A stretch of 64,000 nucleotides of DNA from Halomonas elongata DSM 2581 (GCF_000196875.2 NC_014532.2:1178001-1242000), one strand, 5' to 3'; numbered from the stretch's first letter, positions 10,139-19,863 are shown. The notes: generated by a model not told the origin, from the sequence alone. Translations and numbers: made by a program.

Positions 10139-13100
10139 TCAACGTTGTTCGGAAGGATGCTCGGCCATCTCGCGATCCAGTTGCCGGGCCACGGCGCCGG
10201 GGGAGCCGGTGCGTCGTGCCAGGAGATCGTAGGCCACGGGGACCACGAACAGCGTGAACAGCGTCGCGCTGGCCAACCCGCAGAGGATCACCGTGCCGAG
10301 CACCAGGCGCGTCTCGGCACCGGCGCCGCTGGAGATGATCAGGGGGATTGCGCCGGCCATGGTGGTCACGGCGGTCATCACGATCGGGCGCAGCCGGGTC
10401 ACGGCGGCCTCGACCAGCGCTTCATGGAAGGCGTGGCCGGCGTCGCGGAGCTGGTTGGCGAACTCGACGATCAGGATGCCGTTCTTGGCCGCCAGGCCCA
10501 CCAGCATCACCAGTCCCACCTGGCTGTAGGTGTTCAGCGACTGGCCGCTGAGCCCCAGGCCGAGCAGGGCGCCGATCATCGCCAGGGGGACCGTGAACAT
10601 GATCACCAGCGGATGAACGAAACTCTCGAACTGGCCGGCCAGGACCAGGAAGACCACCACGACCCCGAGGACGAGCAGGAAGGTGGTGGCACTGCTGGCT
10701 TCCTTGTAGTCCCGGGCATCGCCCTTGACGTCGGTCTGCACTTCGGCAGGCAGGATGTCGTCGGCCGTGGTTTCCAGATAGTCGAGCGCCTCGCCCATGG
10801 AATAGCCGTCGGCGAGGTTGGCCTGGATGGTCACCGCACGCAGCCGGTTGTAGCGATTCAGGGTGCTGGGGCCGGCGAAGTCGGTGAGGGTGACCATGCT
10901 GGAGAGTGGCACCAGTTCTCCCGAGCGCGACGAGCGCACCATGATGCTGTCCAGCGAGCGGGGGCTGGGCCGGGAGCCGCGCTCGGCCTCGAGGATGACG
11001 TCGTACTCCTGACCGTCGTCGACGTAGCGCGTCACGGTGCGTCCGCCGAGCAGGGTTTCCAGAGTGCTGCCGATTTCGCTGACGGTGACGCCGAGATCGG
11101 CCGCCCGGGTGTAGTCGATGTCGACCCTGAGCTGCGGCTGGTTCTCCTCGTAGTCGCTATCCAGGTTGAGCAGCCGGGGATTGTCCTGGCGGATGTGCTC
11201 GATCAGGGTATCGCGCCACTCGGCGAGTTGATCATAGGTGCCGCCGCCGAGCACGAACTGCATCGACTGGTCCATGCTGCCGCCGCCGCCGAAGCCCTGG
11301 GGCATCACCGGGAAGGCCTGGACCCCGGGCAGGTCGGCGAGGCGTGCGCGGATCTCGTTCATGATCGGCCAGGCGGCGCGCCGACTGCCCCAGTCGCTGA
11401 GGTTGACGATCACGAAGCCGCCATTGAAGTTCTCGATGGCGCCCCAGCCGCGAGGCGCACGCACCAGGATCCGCTCGATCTCGCCACGCTCGCGCAGCGG
11501 CAGCAGGCGTGCCTCGATCTCGTCCATGTAGTCGAGCATGTAATCGTAGGTAGCGCCGGGAGGGCCGTTGATCAGCACGAAGAAGGTGCCGCGATCCTCC
11601 TGGGGGGTGTATTCCCGGGGCAGTTGGGCGTTGAGCCAGACCATGGCGCCGATCAAGGCGAAAAACAGCGCCATGACCGGCCAACGCCAGCGCAGCACGC
11701 GCTCGAGCATGCGCCGATAGGCGGCGCGGCTGGCGTCCAGGGCACGGTGCACGCCGTGGGCGATGCGTCCTTCGTGCATGTCGCGCTTGAGGATCTTGGA
11801 CGCCATCATCGGCGTCAGGGTCAGCGCCAGCAGGGTGGAGATGGAGACGGCAGCGGCCAGGGTCAGGGCGAATTCCGAGAACAGCCGACCGATGTCGCCC
11901 TGCATGAAACTCAGCGGCACGAACACCGCGATCAGGACCAGGGTGGTGGCGATCACCGCGAAGGCGATCTGACGGCTGCCCCGGTAGGCGGCCACCAGGG
12001 CCGTTTCGCCGTATTCCTGCATGCGACGGTGAATGTTCTCCAGCACCACGATGGCGTCGTCGACGATCAGGCCGATGGCCAGCACCAGGGCGAGCAGGGT
12101 CAGCAGATTGATGGTGAAGCCCAGAGCCGCCAGGGCGGCGAAGGTACCGATCAGGGCGATGGGCACGGTGACCGCCGGGATCAGGGTGGTGCGCAGGTTG
12201 CCGAGGAAGATGAAGATGGCCACCACGACCAGCCCCATGGCGATGAACAGGGTCTGGACGACCTCGAAAATGGCGTTGGAGACGAAGGTGGAAGCGTCAT
12301 GGTGCAGCTTGAGTTCCATGCCGTCGGGCAGTGTCGGCGCGACACGGGCCAGTTCCTCCTTGACCGACCTGGAAAGGGCCAGAACGTTGGCGGTGGACTG
12401 TTTCCTGATGCCCAGGCCGACCATTGGTACGCCATTGCCGCGGAACAGCGAGCGTTCTTCCACGGCGCCGATTTCCACCCGGGCCACGTCGTCCAGGCGC
12501 ACCAGGTAGCCGTTGTCGTCGCGCGACAGGGCCAGGGCCCGGAAGTCCTCGGGAGTGGCGAAGTCGCGGGGCAAGCGCACCATGAACTGGCGGTCGCGGG
12601 ATTCCACGGAACCACCGGGCAGTTCGACGTTTTCCTCGCGCAGGCTGTTTGTGACATCGCCTACGGTCAATCCCCGGGCGGCCAGGGCGTCGGCATCGAG
12701 CCAGACCCGCATGGCGTATTCGTAGCCGCCGCCGACGATGACCTGAGAAGCGCCTTCCTGCACCGAGAAGCGGTCGGTGAGGTAGCGCTCGGCGTAGTCG
12801 GTGAGCTCACCGATGTCATAGTCGCTGCCCGACAGGGCGAGCCAGATCACGATATCGGATCCCGAGTCGGCCTTGCGCACCTCGGGGGAATCGGCCTCGT
12901 CGGGCAGATTGTTCCGGGCGCCGGCGATGCGGTCGCGAATGTCATTGGCCGCGGCGTCGATGTCCTTGTCCAGGCTGAATTCCACGTTGATGCTGGAGTT
13001 GCCGTCCGAACTGGACGACGAGATCACCTCGATGCCGCTCACGCCGCTGATGCGGTCTTCCAGCACCTGGGTGATCCGGGTCTCCACCACGCTGGCCGAG

Positions 13101-13261
13101 GCACCGGGATAGTCGGTCCTGATGCTGACCACCGGCGGGTCGATGGAGGGATATTCCTGCAGCGGCAGACGGTCGAGGGCGAGCAGGCCGAAGGCCACGA
13201 TCAGCGCGGCCAGTACCGTGGCCAGTACCGGTCGCTGGACGGAAACGTCGGACAGGCGCAT
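10139..13261 (-). CDS. RND multidrug efflux permease (HAE-1/AcrB-like)
   Basis: A 1040-residue inner-membrane pump of usual RND length: 12 predicted helices in two repeats with large periplasmic loops after helices 1 and 7. Helix 4 carries GLIVDDAIVVLENIHRRM with the adjacent aspartates used in proton relay, and the DxxxGxx / AAKNGILIVEFANQLRDAG segment marks the second half. It exports hydrophobic compounds using proton motive force together with the adaptor encoded just upstream, whose stop overlaps this start by one base. No TolC-type outer-membrane gene is nearby, so a channel from elsewhere is probably used. Confidence 0.93.
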   Translation of the reverse strand: MRLSDVSVQRPVLATVLAALIVAFGLLALDRLPLQEYPSIDPPVVSIRTDYPGASASVVETRITQVLEDRISGVSGIEVISSSSSDGNSSINVEFSLDKDIDAAANDIRDRIAGARNNLPDEADSPEVRKADSGSDIVIWLALSGSDYDIGELTDYAERYLTDRFSVQEGASQVIVGGGYEYAMRVWLDADALAARGLTVGDVTNSLREENVELPGGSVESRDRQFMVRLPRDFATPEDFRALALSRDDNGYLVRLDDVARVEIGAVEERSLFRGNGVPMVGLGIRKQSTANVLALSRSVKEELARVAPTLPDGMELKLHHDASTFVSNAIFEVVQTLFIAMGLVVVAIFIFLGNLRTTLIPAVTVPIALIGTFAALAALGFTINLLTLLALVLAIGLIVDDAIVVLENIHRRMQEYGETALVAAYRGSRQIAFAVIATTLVLIAVFVPLSFMQGDIGRLFSEFALTLAAAVSISTLLALTLTPMMASKILKRDMHEGRIAHGVHRALDASRAAYRRMLERVLRWRWPVMALFFALIGAMVWLNAQLPREYTPQEDRGTFFVLINGPPGATYDYMLDYMDEIEARLLPLRERGEIERILVRAPRGWGAIENFNGGFVIVNLSDWGSRRAAWPIMNEIRARLADLPGVQAFPVMPQGFGGGGSMDQSMQFVLGGGTYDQLAEWRDTLIEHIRQDNPRLLNLDSDYEENQPQLRVDIDYTRAADLGVTVSEIGSTLETLLGGRTVTRYVDDGQEYDVILEAERGSRPSPRSLDSIMVRSSRSGELVPLSSMVTLTDFAGPSTLNRYNRLRAVTIQANLADGYSMGEALDYLETTADDILPAEVQTDVKGDARDYKEASSATTFLLVLGVVVVFLVLAGQFESFVHPLVIMFTVPLAMIGALLGLGLSGQSLNTYSQVGLVMLVGLAAKNGILIVEFANQLRDAGHAFHEALVEAAVTRLRPIVMTAVTTMAGAIPLIISSGAGAETRLVLGTVILCGLASATLFTLFVVPVAYDLLARRTGSPGAVARQLDREMAEHPSEQR

Positions 13262-14373
13262 CAGGCATCTCCCGCGTCGCGGTTGGCCTCGAGCAGCTCG
13301 CGTACCGAGGTGTCGTCATCGGCGATACCCAGCAGACGGACCCGGTCGCCGTCATGGGCGCGTTCCACGCCGTGGCTGACGATCAGGTCGCCGGGAGAGA
13401 GACCGTCGAGAATCTCCGCCTCGCCGGGGCGACGCTCGCCGACTTTCACCTGGCGGCGCGTCACGCGGTCGTCGTCGCTCGCGTCGATGACCAGCACGTA
13501 GTGGCGCTTGCCCTCGGGAATCAGTGCCGCCTCGGGAATCACCAGGGCCTGGCGCTGGCGGCGGGCGATGGTGACTTCCATCAACATGCCGGGGCGCAGC
13601 TTGCGTTGCGGGTTGTCGATCAGGGCACGTATCGACACGCTGCGGCTGACCGGGTCGACTCGGGTGCCGAGGGTGGCGATCTCGCCCTGAAAATCGGCTT
13701 CAGGGAAGGCGGCACTGGTGGCGGTGAGCGACATGCCCGGTGTCAGGGAGCCGAGTGCGACTTCCGGTACCTGGAAGTCGAGCTTCATGCGATCGATCTT
13801 GTCCAGCGTGGCCAGTTCGTCGCCCGGCGAGACCAGGGTGCCGATACTGATGTTGCGGAAACCGACCTCGCCCGAGAAGGGCGCCTTGATCTGGTAGTTG
13901 TCGAGCTGGGCCTGCAGCGATTCGACCTCCGCCTGTGCCTGGCGAAGCTGGGCGCGGCTGTCCTCGGCGTCGGCTCGGGTTCCCAGGTTGCGCTGCTGCA
14001 ACTGGGCGAGGCGGTTCACGGCCGCTTGGCGTTCGTCACGCAGGGCTTCGGCCGCGCGGAGGTTGGCCCGGGCCTCGTCGTCGTCGAGGCGCACCAGCAC
14101 ATCACCGGCGTCGACCCGCTCGCCGCCTTCGAACTCGAGGCTCGCGATGGTCTCGGTCACCTTGGCCGACAGCGTCACGCTTTCATCGGCCTTGAGAGTG
14201 CCCAGAGCATCCAGCGGATCGCTCCACTGGGCGAGCTCGGCACGGGCGGCGATCACCGCCGTCGGTTGTTGGGCGGGCGCCGTCTGGGCGAACGAGGGAA
14301 AGGCCAGAGTCAGGCCGAGCAACAATAGTGGAAGGCGCCTCTGCCAGGCGGCGGCATGGGAGCTTGCGATCAT
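13261..14373 (-). CDS. RND efflux periplasmic adaptor (membrane-fusion protein)
   Basis: A 370-residue adaptor. A signal-type hydrophobic stretch (LPLLLLGLTLAFPSFAQ) is at the N terminus. A split lipoyl domain brackets an alpha-hairpin (coiled coil, about residues 80-150, rich in Arg/Ala/Gln), with IKAPFSGEVGFRNISIGTLV typical of the family. Beta-barrel and membrane-proximal domains follow. It links the RND pump encoded immediately downstream to an outer-membrane channel. The chosen start is just before the signal peptide; the longer frame upstream adds a cysteine/arginine-rich extension unlike any adaptor. Confidence 0.9.
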   Translation of the reverse strand: MIASSHAAAWQRRLPLLLLGLTLAFPSFAQTAPAQQPTAVIAARAELAQWSDPLDALGTLKADESVTLSAKVTETIASLEFEGGERVDAGDVLVRLDDDEARANLRAAEALRDERQAAVNRLAQLQQRNLGTRADAEDSRAQLRQAQAEVESLQAQLDNYQIKAPFSGEVGFRNISIGTLVSPGDELATLDKIDRMKLDFQVPEVALGSLTPGMSLTATSAAFPEADFQGEIATLGTRVDPVSRSVSIRALIDNPQRKLRPGMLMEVTIARRQRQALVIPEAALIPEGKRHYVLVIDASDDDRVTRRQVKVGERRPGEAEILDGLSPGDLIVSHGVERAHDGDRVRLLGIADDDTSVRELLEANRDAGDA

Positions 14374-14624
14374 GGGCGGCTCGTGTGATCCAGCGGGTGA
14401 TGAGAGCGGGCATCCAGCCCTGCAGCGTCGGACCGTCCTTTGCGTTCGTCGACTGTCCCGACAGTGCCTGTTGTTGCACAGCGTACCCTGAGCGGAAAAC
14501 GAGAGTGTGGCAAGAATGCACAAGTTCTGATCCGTCATCGGCTGCCTGCTCTGCTAGAATGCGCGGTTTTGCGTTTCCATGGTCAGGATGGGGAGACAGC
14601 GTGCATTCTGCGGGAGAGAGTGGC

Positions 14625-15800
14625 ATGACATACGACGTGGTCGTGATCGGTGCGGGCGCCGCGGGCCTGATGTGCGCTCTGACGGCAGGCTACGCGGGGC
14701 GCCGGGTGCTGGTGGTGGATCATGCCAACAAGGCCGGCAAGAAGATCCTGATGTCCGGTGGCGGGCGCTGCAACTTCACCAACATGGCGACCACACCGGC
14801 GAACTTCTTCTCGCGCAACCCGCACTTCTGCATTTCGGCGCTCAAGCGTTATCGCCCCGAACATTTCGTGGAGCTGGTCGAGCGGCACGGCGTCGAGCAC
14901 GTGGAAAAGGCACCGGGACAGCTGTTCTGCGCCGGCTCGGCGAAGGAGCTGCTCGATGTGCTGCTCACCGAGTGCGAATGGGCCGGTGTCGAACTGCGTC
15001 TCAAGACCTCGGTGCATGCCGTGGAGCGTCTGGGTGACGGCATGCGGCTGTCGACCAGCCTGGGACGCATCGACGCCGGGGCGGTGGTGGTGGCGACCGG
15101 CGGCCTGTCGATTCCGACCATGGGCGCCACCGGGTTCGGCTATGACATCGCGCGCCAGTTCGGTCTGGAGGTCACCGAGACGCGGGCCGCCCTGGTGCCC
15201 TTCACGCTGACGTCGCACTGGAAGGAGCGCGCCGCCGCGCTGGCCGGCCTCAGTCATGAGGTGGTGGTGCGGTGCAATGGCGGCGAATACCGCGAGCCCA
15301 TGCTGTTTACCCATCGTGGCGTGTCGGGGCCCGCCATGCTGCAGATTTCCAGCTACTGGCAGGCCGGCGACGCCTTGACCATCGACCTGCTGCCCGACAC
15401 CGACGCCTTCGATGCTCTGGTGGCCGCGCGCCGGGAAACGCCCAAGCGTCGACTCTCCACCTGGCTGGCTGAGCGCCTGCCACGGCGTCTCGCCCAGGCG
15501 CTGGTGGAATGGCATGGCGGGGATGCGCCCCTGGCCGAATGCTCCAATGCCGCCTTGACGGCCTGGGCCGGCCACCTCAACGACTGGCATCTGAAGCCCG
15601 CCGGTACCGAGGGATGGCGGACCGCCGAGGTGACCCTGGGCGGCATCGATACCCGAGACCTGTCGTCCAAGACCTTCGAGGTCCAGGGGCTGCCGCAGTT
15701 GCGCTTCATCGGCGAGGTGCTCGATGTCACCGGCGAACTCGGTGGCTACAACTTCCAGTGGGCCTGGGCCTCCGGCGTGGCCTGCGGGCAGGCGGTATGA
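14625..15800 (+). CDS. NAD(P)/FAD-dependent oxidoreductase, HI0933/YhiN family
   Basis: A 391-residue flavoprotein. The FAD-binding Rossmann motif GAGAAGLMCAL is at residues about 9-19, followed by the family motif NKAGKKILMSGGGRCNFTN. ATGGLSIPTMGATGFGYDIA, FTHRGVSGPAML and the closing GEVLDVTGELGGYNFQWAWASG are all HI0933/YhiN hallmarks. The reaction is not established for the family. The start follows GGGAGAG at suitable spacing. It is divergent from the RND operon, and the shared 251-base upstream region probably holds both promoters. Confidence 0.9.
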   Translation: MTYDVVVIGAGAAGLMCALTAGYAGRRVLVVDHANKAGKKILMSGGGRCNFTNMATTPANFFSRNPHFCISALKRYRPEHFVELVERHGVEHVEKAPGQLFCAGSAKELLDVLLTECEWAGVELRLKTSVHAVERLGDGMRLSTSLGRIDAGAVVVATGGLSIPTMGATGFGYDIARQFGLEVTETRAALVPFTLTSHWKERAAALAGLSHEVVVRCNGGEYREPMLFTHRGVSGPAMLQISSYWQAGDALTIDLLPDTDAFDALVAARRETPKRRLSTWLAERLPRRLAQALVEWHGGDAPLAECSNAALTAWAGHLNDWHLKPAGTEGWRTAEVTLGGIDTRDLSSKTFEVQGLPQLRFIGEVLDVTGELGGYNFQWAWASGVACGQAV

Positions 15801-15910
15801 CGCGGTGATGGCCGCCGTGCCATTCGCCCGCCGTTTCCCCTTGTGACTGATCTCCTTTCGGCGATTCGTCGACTTCTATACTGGGAGCGTGATGACGAAA
15901 GGAGGCGGTC

Positions 15911-16882
15911 ATGGCAAAGCCTTTGCAACAACGACGTCTGGGGCGCGTGGTCGGCGAGGTCGGCCTGGACCTGTTGGAGGACGCGCGCCGTGCCAGGCCG
16001 CGCATCATGGACCCGGCGGATGCCGAAGGACTGCATGATTTCCGGGTGGCGCTGCGTCGCCTGCGAGCCTGGTTGCAGGCCTATCGGGGTCAGCCCGGCA
16101 TCGATTTCCCCAAGCCCTTGAGGAGCGACCTGCGCGACCTGGCGCGGGCAACCAACCGGGCACGGGATGGCGAGGTAATGCTCGCCTGGCTGGTTCAGGC
16201 ACTGCCCGGCCTGCCTGCCGCCGAGCGCGGTGCGGGCGAGTGGTGGCGGCAGCGGCTCGAACATGAGGTCGCGGAGGCCTATACGGCGGCTGACCAGGCG
16301 ATCGAGACGCATTTTTCCGAGCTGGAGGCTCGCCTGAGGACGCGGCTTGGCAACCTGCGTACCCGCAAGAAGGCGCGAGCGCCGAATTTCGGTGAAGCGA
16401 GTGCGCAGGCATTGTCGAGGCTGAGCGAGTGTCTGGTGGCGGAAGTCGAGGCGGTGGGGAGCGTGGATGAAGCCGAGTCCCTGCACCGGCCGCGCATCAC
16501 CGGCAAGCGGATTCGCTATCTATTGCGCCCCTGGTGCGATACGTCGCCGGACTGCCGGCGTGCGGAAAAGGCCATGAAGGATTTCCAGGATGCCTTCGGG
16601 GTACTGCACGACGACCTGGTGCGGGAAGCGGCGATTCGCGCCATGGCGCTCGAGCAGGCGACCGGGGAACTCGAGGAGAGGCTTGCCGATGCCGCCCGCG
16701 GGGAGAAGCCACGGGCCTCGGCACCGCGGCACCTGCGCGGTTTCATGGGCTTGCTTGGCGAGAACCGGCAACGCCTGCTGACGCATTACGAAGTGGCCAC
16801 GGGCACCGGGGTGGCAGGTGGCATCGCGGAGCTGTCGGCGCATCTGGAGGCGGCCTGCGCGGTCATGCGCGATTCACCCTAG
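15911..16882 (+). CDS. CHAD domain-containing protein
   Basis: A 323-residue mostly helical protein consisting of one CHAD (conserved histidine alpha-helical) domain. Two basic helices carry the family residues: HDFRVALRRLRAWLQAY near residue 40 and RPRITGKRIRYLLRPW near residue 195. CHAD proteins bind inorganic polyphosphate through these basic surfaces, and some localise to polyphosphate granules. GAAAGGAGG precedes the start at good spacing, and a TATACT element 30 bases further up may be the -10 box. It converges with the ParA gene, overlapping it by nine bases. Confidence 0.9.
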   Translation: MAKPLQQRRLGRVVGEVGLDLLEDARRARPRIMDPADAEGLHDFRVALRRLRAWLQAYRGQPGIDFPKPLRSDLRDLARATNRARDGEVMLAWLVQALPGLPAAERGAGEWWRQRLEHEVAEAYTAADQAIETHFSELEARLRTRLGNLRTRKKARAPNFGEASAQALSRLSECLVAEVEAVGSVDEAESLHRPRITGKRIRYLLRPWCDTSPDCRRAEKAMKDFQDAFGVLHDDLVREAAIRAMALEQATGELEERLADAARGEKPRASAPRHLRGFMGLLGENRQRLLTHYEVATGTGVAGGIAELSAHLEAACAVMRDSP

Positions 16883-17608
16883 GCGCTGATCCAATTCATG
16901 CCACAGGGCCTGGTAGTTCCGGGCGGCAACGCTGCGCGGCGCGAAGGCGTGAACCGGCGCGCGCTCGAGGCCCATGCGTTCGACCACGCTGGCCGAAGGA
17001 ATCACCGTAGAGAGCATCAGCGGCCATTGTGCCTGCATGGTGTCGATCACTTCGCAGTGAAGCTTGCGTCGTCGATCGGCCAGGGTGATGAAGGGCCAGA
17101 AGGTGCAGTCCTGATCCCGGTCGTCGAGAAAGTCACGCAGCTGTTCCAGGGTGCGCAGCGAGAGGGTGGTCGGCACCACCGGCACCAGCAGGGCGTCGAC
17201 GCTCGAGAAGATGTTCTCCGAGAGATGCGAGAGGCTCGGCGGGCAGTCGAGGATCACCAGGTCGTAGTCGTCGCGTACCGGCTTGAGGATCTGGCGCAGG
17301 TGGCTGTTGCCGCGCTTGGCCAGCAGACGGTCCATTTCCCGCGAGGCCAGGGCTGCCGGCAGCAGGTCGATGTTTTCCATCTGGGTGGCACGGATCACCT
17401 TGTCGAACGACGCCTTGCCCTTGACCAGCTTCTCGACACCGCCGCGAACCTTGGGCTTGGTGCGCAGGTAGAAGCTGGTGGCGGCCTGGGGATCGAGGTC
17501 CCAGAGCAGCACGCGGTAGCCGGCTCGGGCGGCCTGGGCCGCCAGGTTCACGGCCGAGGCAGTCTTGCCGACGCCTCCCTTGATGCTGTAGAGCGCCAGC
17601 ATGCGCAT
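16874..17608 (-). CDS. ParA/MinD-like P-loop ATPase
   Basis: A 244-residue ATPase with the deviant Walker A motif KGGVGKTASAVNLA (residues 10-23), the A' motif LLWDLDPQAATSFYL, and DLVILDCPPSLSHLSENIF as Walker B. Relatives segregate plasmids or chromosomes or position protein clusters. No parB-like gene is beside it, so it is an orphan; positioning of a cellular component such as polyphosphate granules is conceivable next to a CHAD gene, but that is speculation. A ribosome binding site (AGGGAG) lies ten bases before the start. Confidence 0.88.
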   Translation of the reverse strand: MRMLALYSIKGGVGKTASAVNLAAQAARAGYRVLLWDLDPQAATSFYLRTKPKVRGGVEKLVKGKASFDKVIRATQMENIDLLPAALASREMDRLLAKRGNSHLRQILKPVRDDYDLVILDCPPSLSHLSENIFSSVDALLVPVVPTTLSLRTLEQLRDFLDDRDQDCTFWPFITLADRRRKLHCEVIDTMQAQWPLMLSTVIPSASVVERMGLERAPVHAFAPRSVAARNYQALWHELDQRLG

Positions 17609-17744
17609 GTGTGATCGGCTCCCTGTTTGTCGTTTGTTGACACAGGATCATAACAGGACTGACACATGGGTATGTTACGAGGCGATGATAGGTGCCGTCG
17701 TCTTTGTCCGGCGCCGCTGGTATGAGTCAGCCGGACGGGGGCGG

Positions 17745-18041
17745 TCAGCGGCGACCGGGCAGCAGTTTCCTGGCGCGTTTCAGGGCCAGCGCGCCGAACA
17801 CCAGGTGCCGCCCGAATTTCAGCGCCTTGCCGGGGCGTCGCAGCAACGGCCACAACATGAAGCCTCCCAGTGTCAGCGCTGGTGTGCGATAGTGTCGTAT
17901 CAGCCGCCAACCGTGTTCCAGCGGCGCGCTGGCGTCCTGCCAGCGTTCCGCCGCCAGCAGGATGTCCACGCGCTGCTGTTCGATGGTGGACTCGAGCGAT
18001 GTCTTGCGCTCACGGCGAGTCGGCTCATTGTTGCGCGTCAC
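17745..18041 (-). CDS. YqjK-like small protein
   Basis: A 98-residue protein: a basic, helical N-terminal half (RRERKTSLESTIEQQRVDILLAAERW), a short hydrophobic segment (TPALTLGGFMLWPLL) and a basic tail ending RKLLPGRR. This matches the YqjK family, which regularly follows the ElaB/YqjD and YqjE genes. The function is unknown. Its start lies inside the end of the upstream holin-like gene (17-base overlap), so the three genes form a tightly coupled unit. Confidence 0.75.
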   Translation of the reverse strand: MTRNNEPTRRERKTSLESTIEQQRVDILLAAERWQDASAPLEHGWRLIRHYRTPALTLGGFMLWPLLRRPGKALKFGRHLVFGALALKRARKLLPGRR

Positions 18042-18423
18042 GTTGCGACTCCACCAGTTCGCGGTCCAGGGCCAGGTGTTTCAGGGTACTGGCCAGCAGA
18101 GTGGGGCGCCGTGCCAGATGCATGACCCAGGCCGCCAGTCCCGCGCCACCGAACAGCAGGACACCGGCGCTGATGGCGATTGCGGTCAGGCGGTGGCTGT
18201 CCCAGAAGGCGACGATGACCAGGGCGGTCAAGGTGCCCAGGCCGAGCAGCAGCAGTACCAGGCTGAGTCCGGCCAGCATCAGCAGCGTGACCAGCCGGGC
18301 GCGTTCCTCCTCGAGCTCGAGAACGGCGAGACGCAGGCGCGTCTCGCCGGTGGCCAGCAGGCTGCCCAGCAGGCGCTTTCCAGCGTCGAACAGACGCTGT
18401 GCCGGTCCTTGGCTATCCGCCAT
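18025..18423 (-). CDS. YqjE-like (phage-holin superfamily III) membrane protein
   Basis: A 132-residue protein with an amphipathic N-terminal region and two strong transmembrane helices (LVTLLMLAGLSLVLLLLGLG... and AIAISAGVLLFGGAGLAAWVM), the pattern of the YqjE/Holin-X family. Despite the family name there is no phage context here. It is the middle gene of the elaB-yqjE-yqjK set found in many proteobacteria and associated with stationary phase; function unknown. The stop of the upstream gene and this start share a base. Confidence 0.82.
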   Translation of the reverse strand: MADSQGPAQRLFDAGKRLLGSLLATGETRLRLAVLELEEERARLVTLLMLAGLSLVLLLLGLGTLTALVIVAFWDSHRLTAIAISAGVLLFGGAGLAAWVMHLARRPTLLASTLKHLALDRELVESQRDAQQ

Positions 18424-18755
18424 CAGCGCCGCCCGAGCAACATTCCGACGACAACGCCGACCGCGGCACCGATACCGATGCTGGTCCAGGGGTTGTCATG
18501 GACGTAACGGTCGCAGGCATCGGCCTGGCGCGTCACGCTGTCGCGGGCTTCGTGATAGGCACGTTCGCCTCGGGCCTCGAGACGGGCCCGGGTGTCCTTG
18601 AGGCGCTTCTCGGCCCGTTCGCGCAGTTCCTTGACGTTGTTGCGCGAGTCGTCGGCGGTGGCATTCACCAGTTCCTCGACGGTCTGTGACAGGTTATGCA
18701 GGTCTTCCTTGAGCTGCTGGGAAGCGTCGCGGCTGTGTGGAGTATGGTCGGTCAT
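18423..18755 (-). CDS. ElaB/YqjD-family (DUF883) membrane-anchored protein
   Basis: A 110-residue protein with a long charged helix (residues about 10-85, coiled-coil-like, rich in Glu/Arg/Ala) and one C-terminal transmembrane segment with the family motif NPWTSIGIGAAVGVVVGMLLGRR. In Escherichia coli the homologues ElaB and YqjD sit in the inner membrane, bind ribosomes and accumulate in stationary phase. It heads the three-gene unit with the YqjE- and YqjK-like genes. Confidence 0.9.
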   Translation of the reverse strand: MTDHTPHSRDASQQLKEDLHNLSQTVEELVNATADDSRNNVKELRERAEKRLKDTRARLEARGERAYHEARDSVTRQADACDRYVHDNPWTSIGIGAAVGVVVGMLLGRR

Positions 18756-18831
18756 CGAGTCTTCCTCTGACGGTACATGACAAGGCCAGCATAGCAGTCG
18801 CCGTTAGCGGCGCAAGCATTATGCGCCGTCT

Positions 18832-19863
18832 TCAGCGCTCGAACTCGCCCGAGGAAAACAGGGGGTTCAGGCTGAAGCCGACGCCGAGTCGGTGCACGCT
18901 GCGGTCATAGTCGATCAGGCTGTCCCCGTAGCCGTGGTAGTACAGCACATGGCCGCGAATCTTGCCGAACAATGGCCAGGAATAATCGAACTGGGCGCCC
19001 ATGTGGCCGCTGTCCGGATTGCCACGCCACATCAGGCTGGCTTCGTGGTCGTCGAACAGCCGCCGGGCCACTGTGACATCGCCATAGCCTACGAAGCGTT
19101 CGATGTCGGGATTGTCGTCATCGCCTTCGGACTCCGGGATGCGCCAGAAGGGGGCCAGCGAGACGGCCCAGGTGTCGTTGACGAAGGTGCTGGTCAGGAT
19201 GAGGCGATTCCAGCTGCGTGACATGTCGCCGGAGCGTCCGTTGGACTGGTGGTTGAGCGAGATCCGGTTGTGGATGTTGGTCCAGCCGGCGATCGTCCAG
19301 TCATTGTCGAAGTCGGCGAAGATCTCGGGCTCATAGTTGGTCTCGCGGAATGGCGAGGAGGCATCCGTGTTGTAGGCTTGCCACCAGCTACGCTGGGTAT
19401 AGCCGAAGTAGAGATCGCCATTGGCGGGCAACTGGTCATCGATGAGCTCGAACTTGGCGCTGAACTGAAATTGCATCTCCATGCGATCGGCGCTGGCTTC
19501 GTCCTGGCCACTGCTGAGGGTACGATCGCTGGGTCGGGCGGTATAGCTCAGCGGCAGCAGGTAGTTGCGTCGATGGGTGGTGATGGCGAAGGGGTTCCGT
19601 TCGGACTCCCGCTCGAGCATGCGCCGCTCGGCCACCGACTCTTCCAGTTCCGGTTCCTGGTGATCTCCGGCAGGCATGTCGGTGCCATGGGCAGAAGGGC
19701 TGTCGTCGCGCAGGCGACCGCGCAACTGCCGCAGTTCCGTCTGTAACGACTGAATGCGTGATTCGATGGATTCCCGTTCGGCGTCGCTCAATGACTCGGC
19801 CGCCGCCGTCTGGTGAACCAGGCCAATCATCAACACGGGGAGAAAGAGTCGTGAGGGCTTCAT
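18832..19863 (-). CDS. pldA: outer-membrane phospholipase A (OMPLA/PldA)
   Basis: A 343-residue outer-membrane beta-barrel phospholipase, which hydrolyses misplaced phospholipids in the outer leaflet. A signal peptide (LFLPVLMIGLVHQTAAAES) is followed by an acidic, heptad-like extension of about 75 residues. The barrel begins near NPFAITTHRRNYLLPLSY. Catalytic His and Ser are in ISLNHQSNGRSGDMSRSWNRL (HxS of OMPLA), with the Asn further along in SWNR. YTQRSWWQAYN and FRETNYEPE are family-specific strands. The barrel is of normal size; the N-terminal extension is unusual. Confidence 0.92.
   Translation of the reverse strand: MKPSRLFLPVLMIGLVHQTAAAESLSDAERESIESRIQSLQTELRQLRGRLRDDSPSAHGTDMPAGDHQEPELEESVAERRMLERESERNPFAITTHRRNYLLPLSYTARPSDRTLSSGQDEASADRMEMQFQFSAKFELIDDQLPANGDLYFGYTQRSWWQAYNTDASSPFRETNYEPEIFADFDNDWTIAGWTNIHNRISLNHQSNGRSGDMSRSWNRLILTSTFVNDTWAVSLAPFWRIPESEGDDDNPDIERFVGYGDVTVARRLFDDHEASLMWRGNPDSGHMGAQFDYSWPLFGKIRGHVLYYHGYGDSLIDYDRSVHRLGVGFSLNPLFSSGEFER

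Noticed and set aside
10145..13501. An 1118-codon open frame antisense to the RND pump gene
   Set aside because: Gly/His/Gln-rich low-complexity translation with no motif; it shadows an intact pump gene with clear RND signatures.
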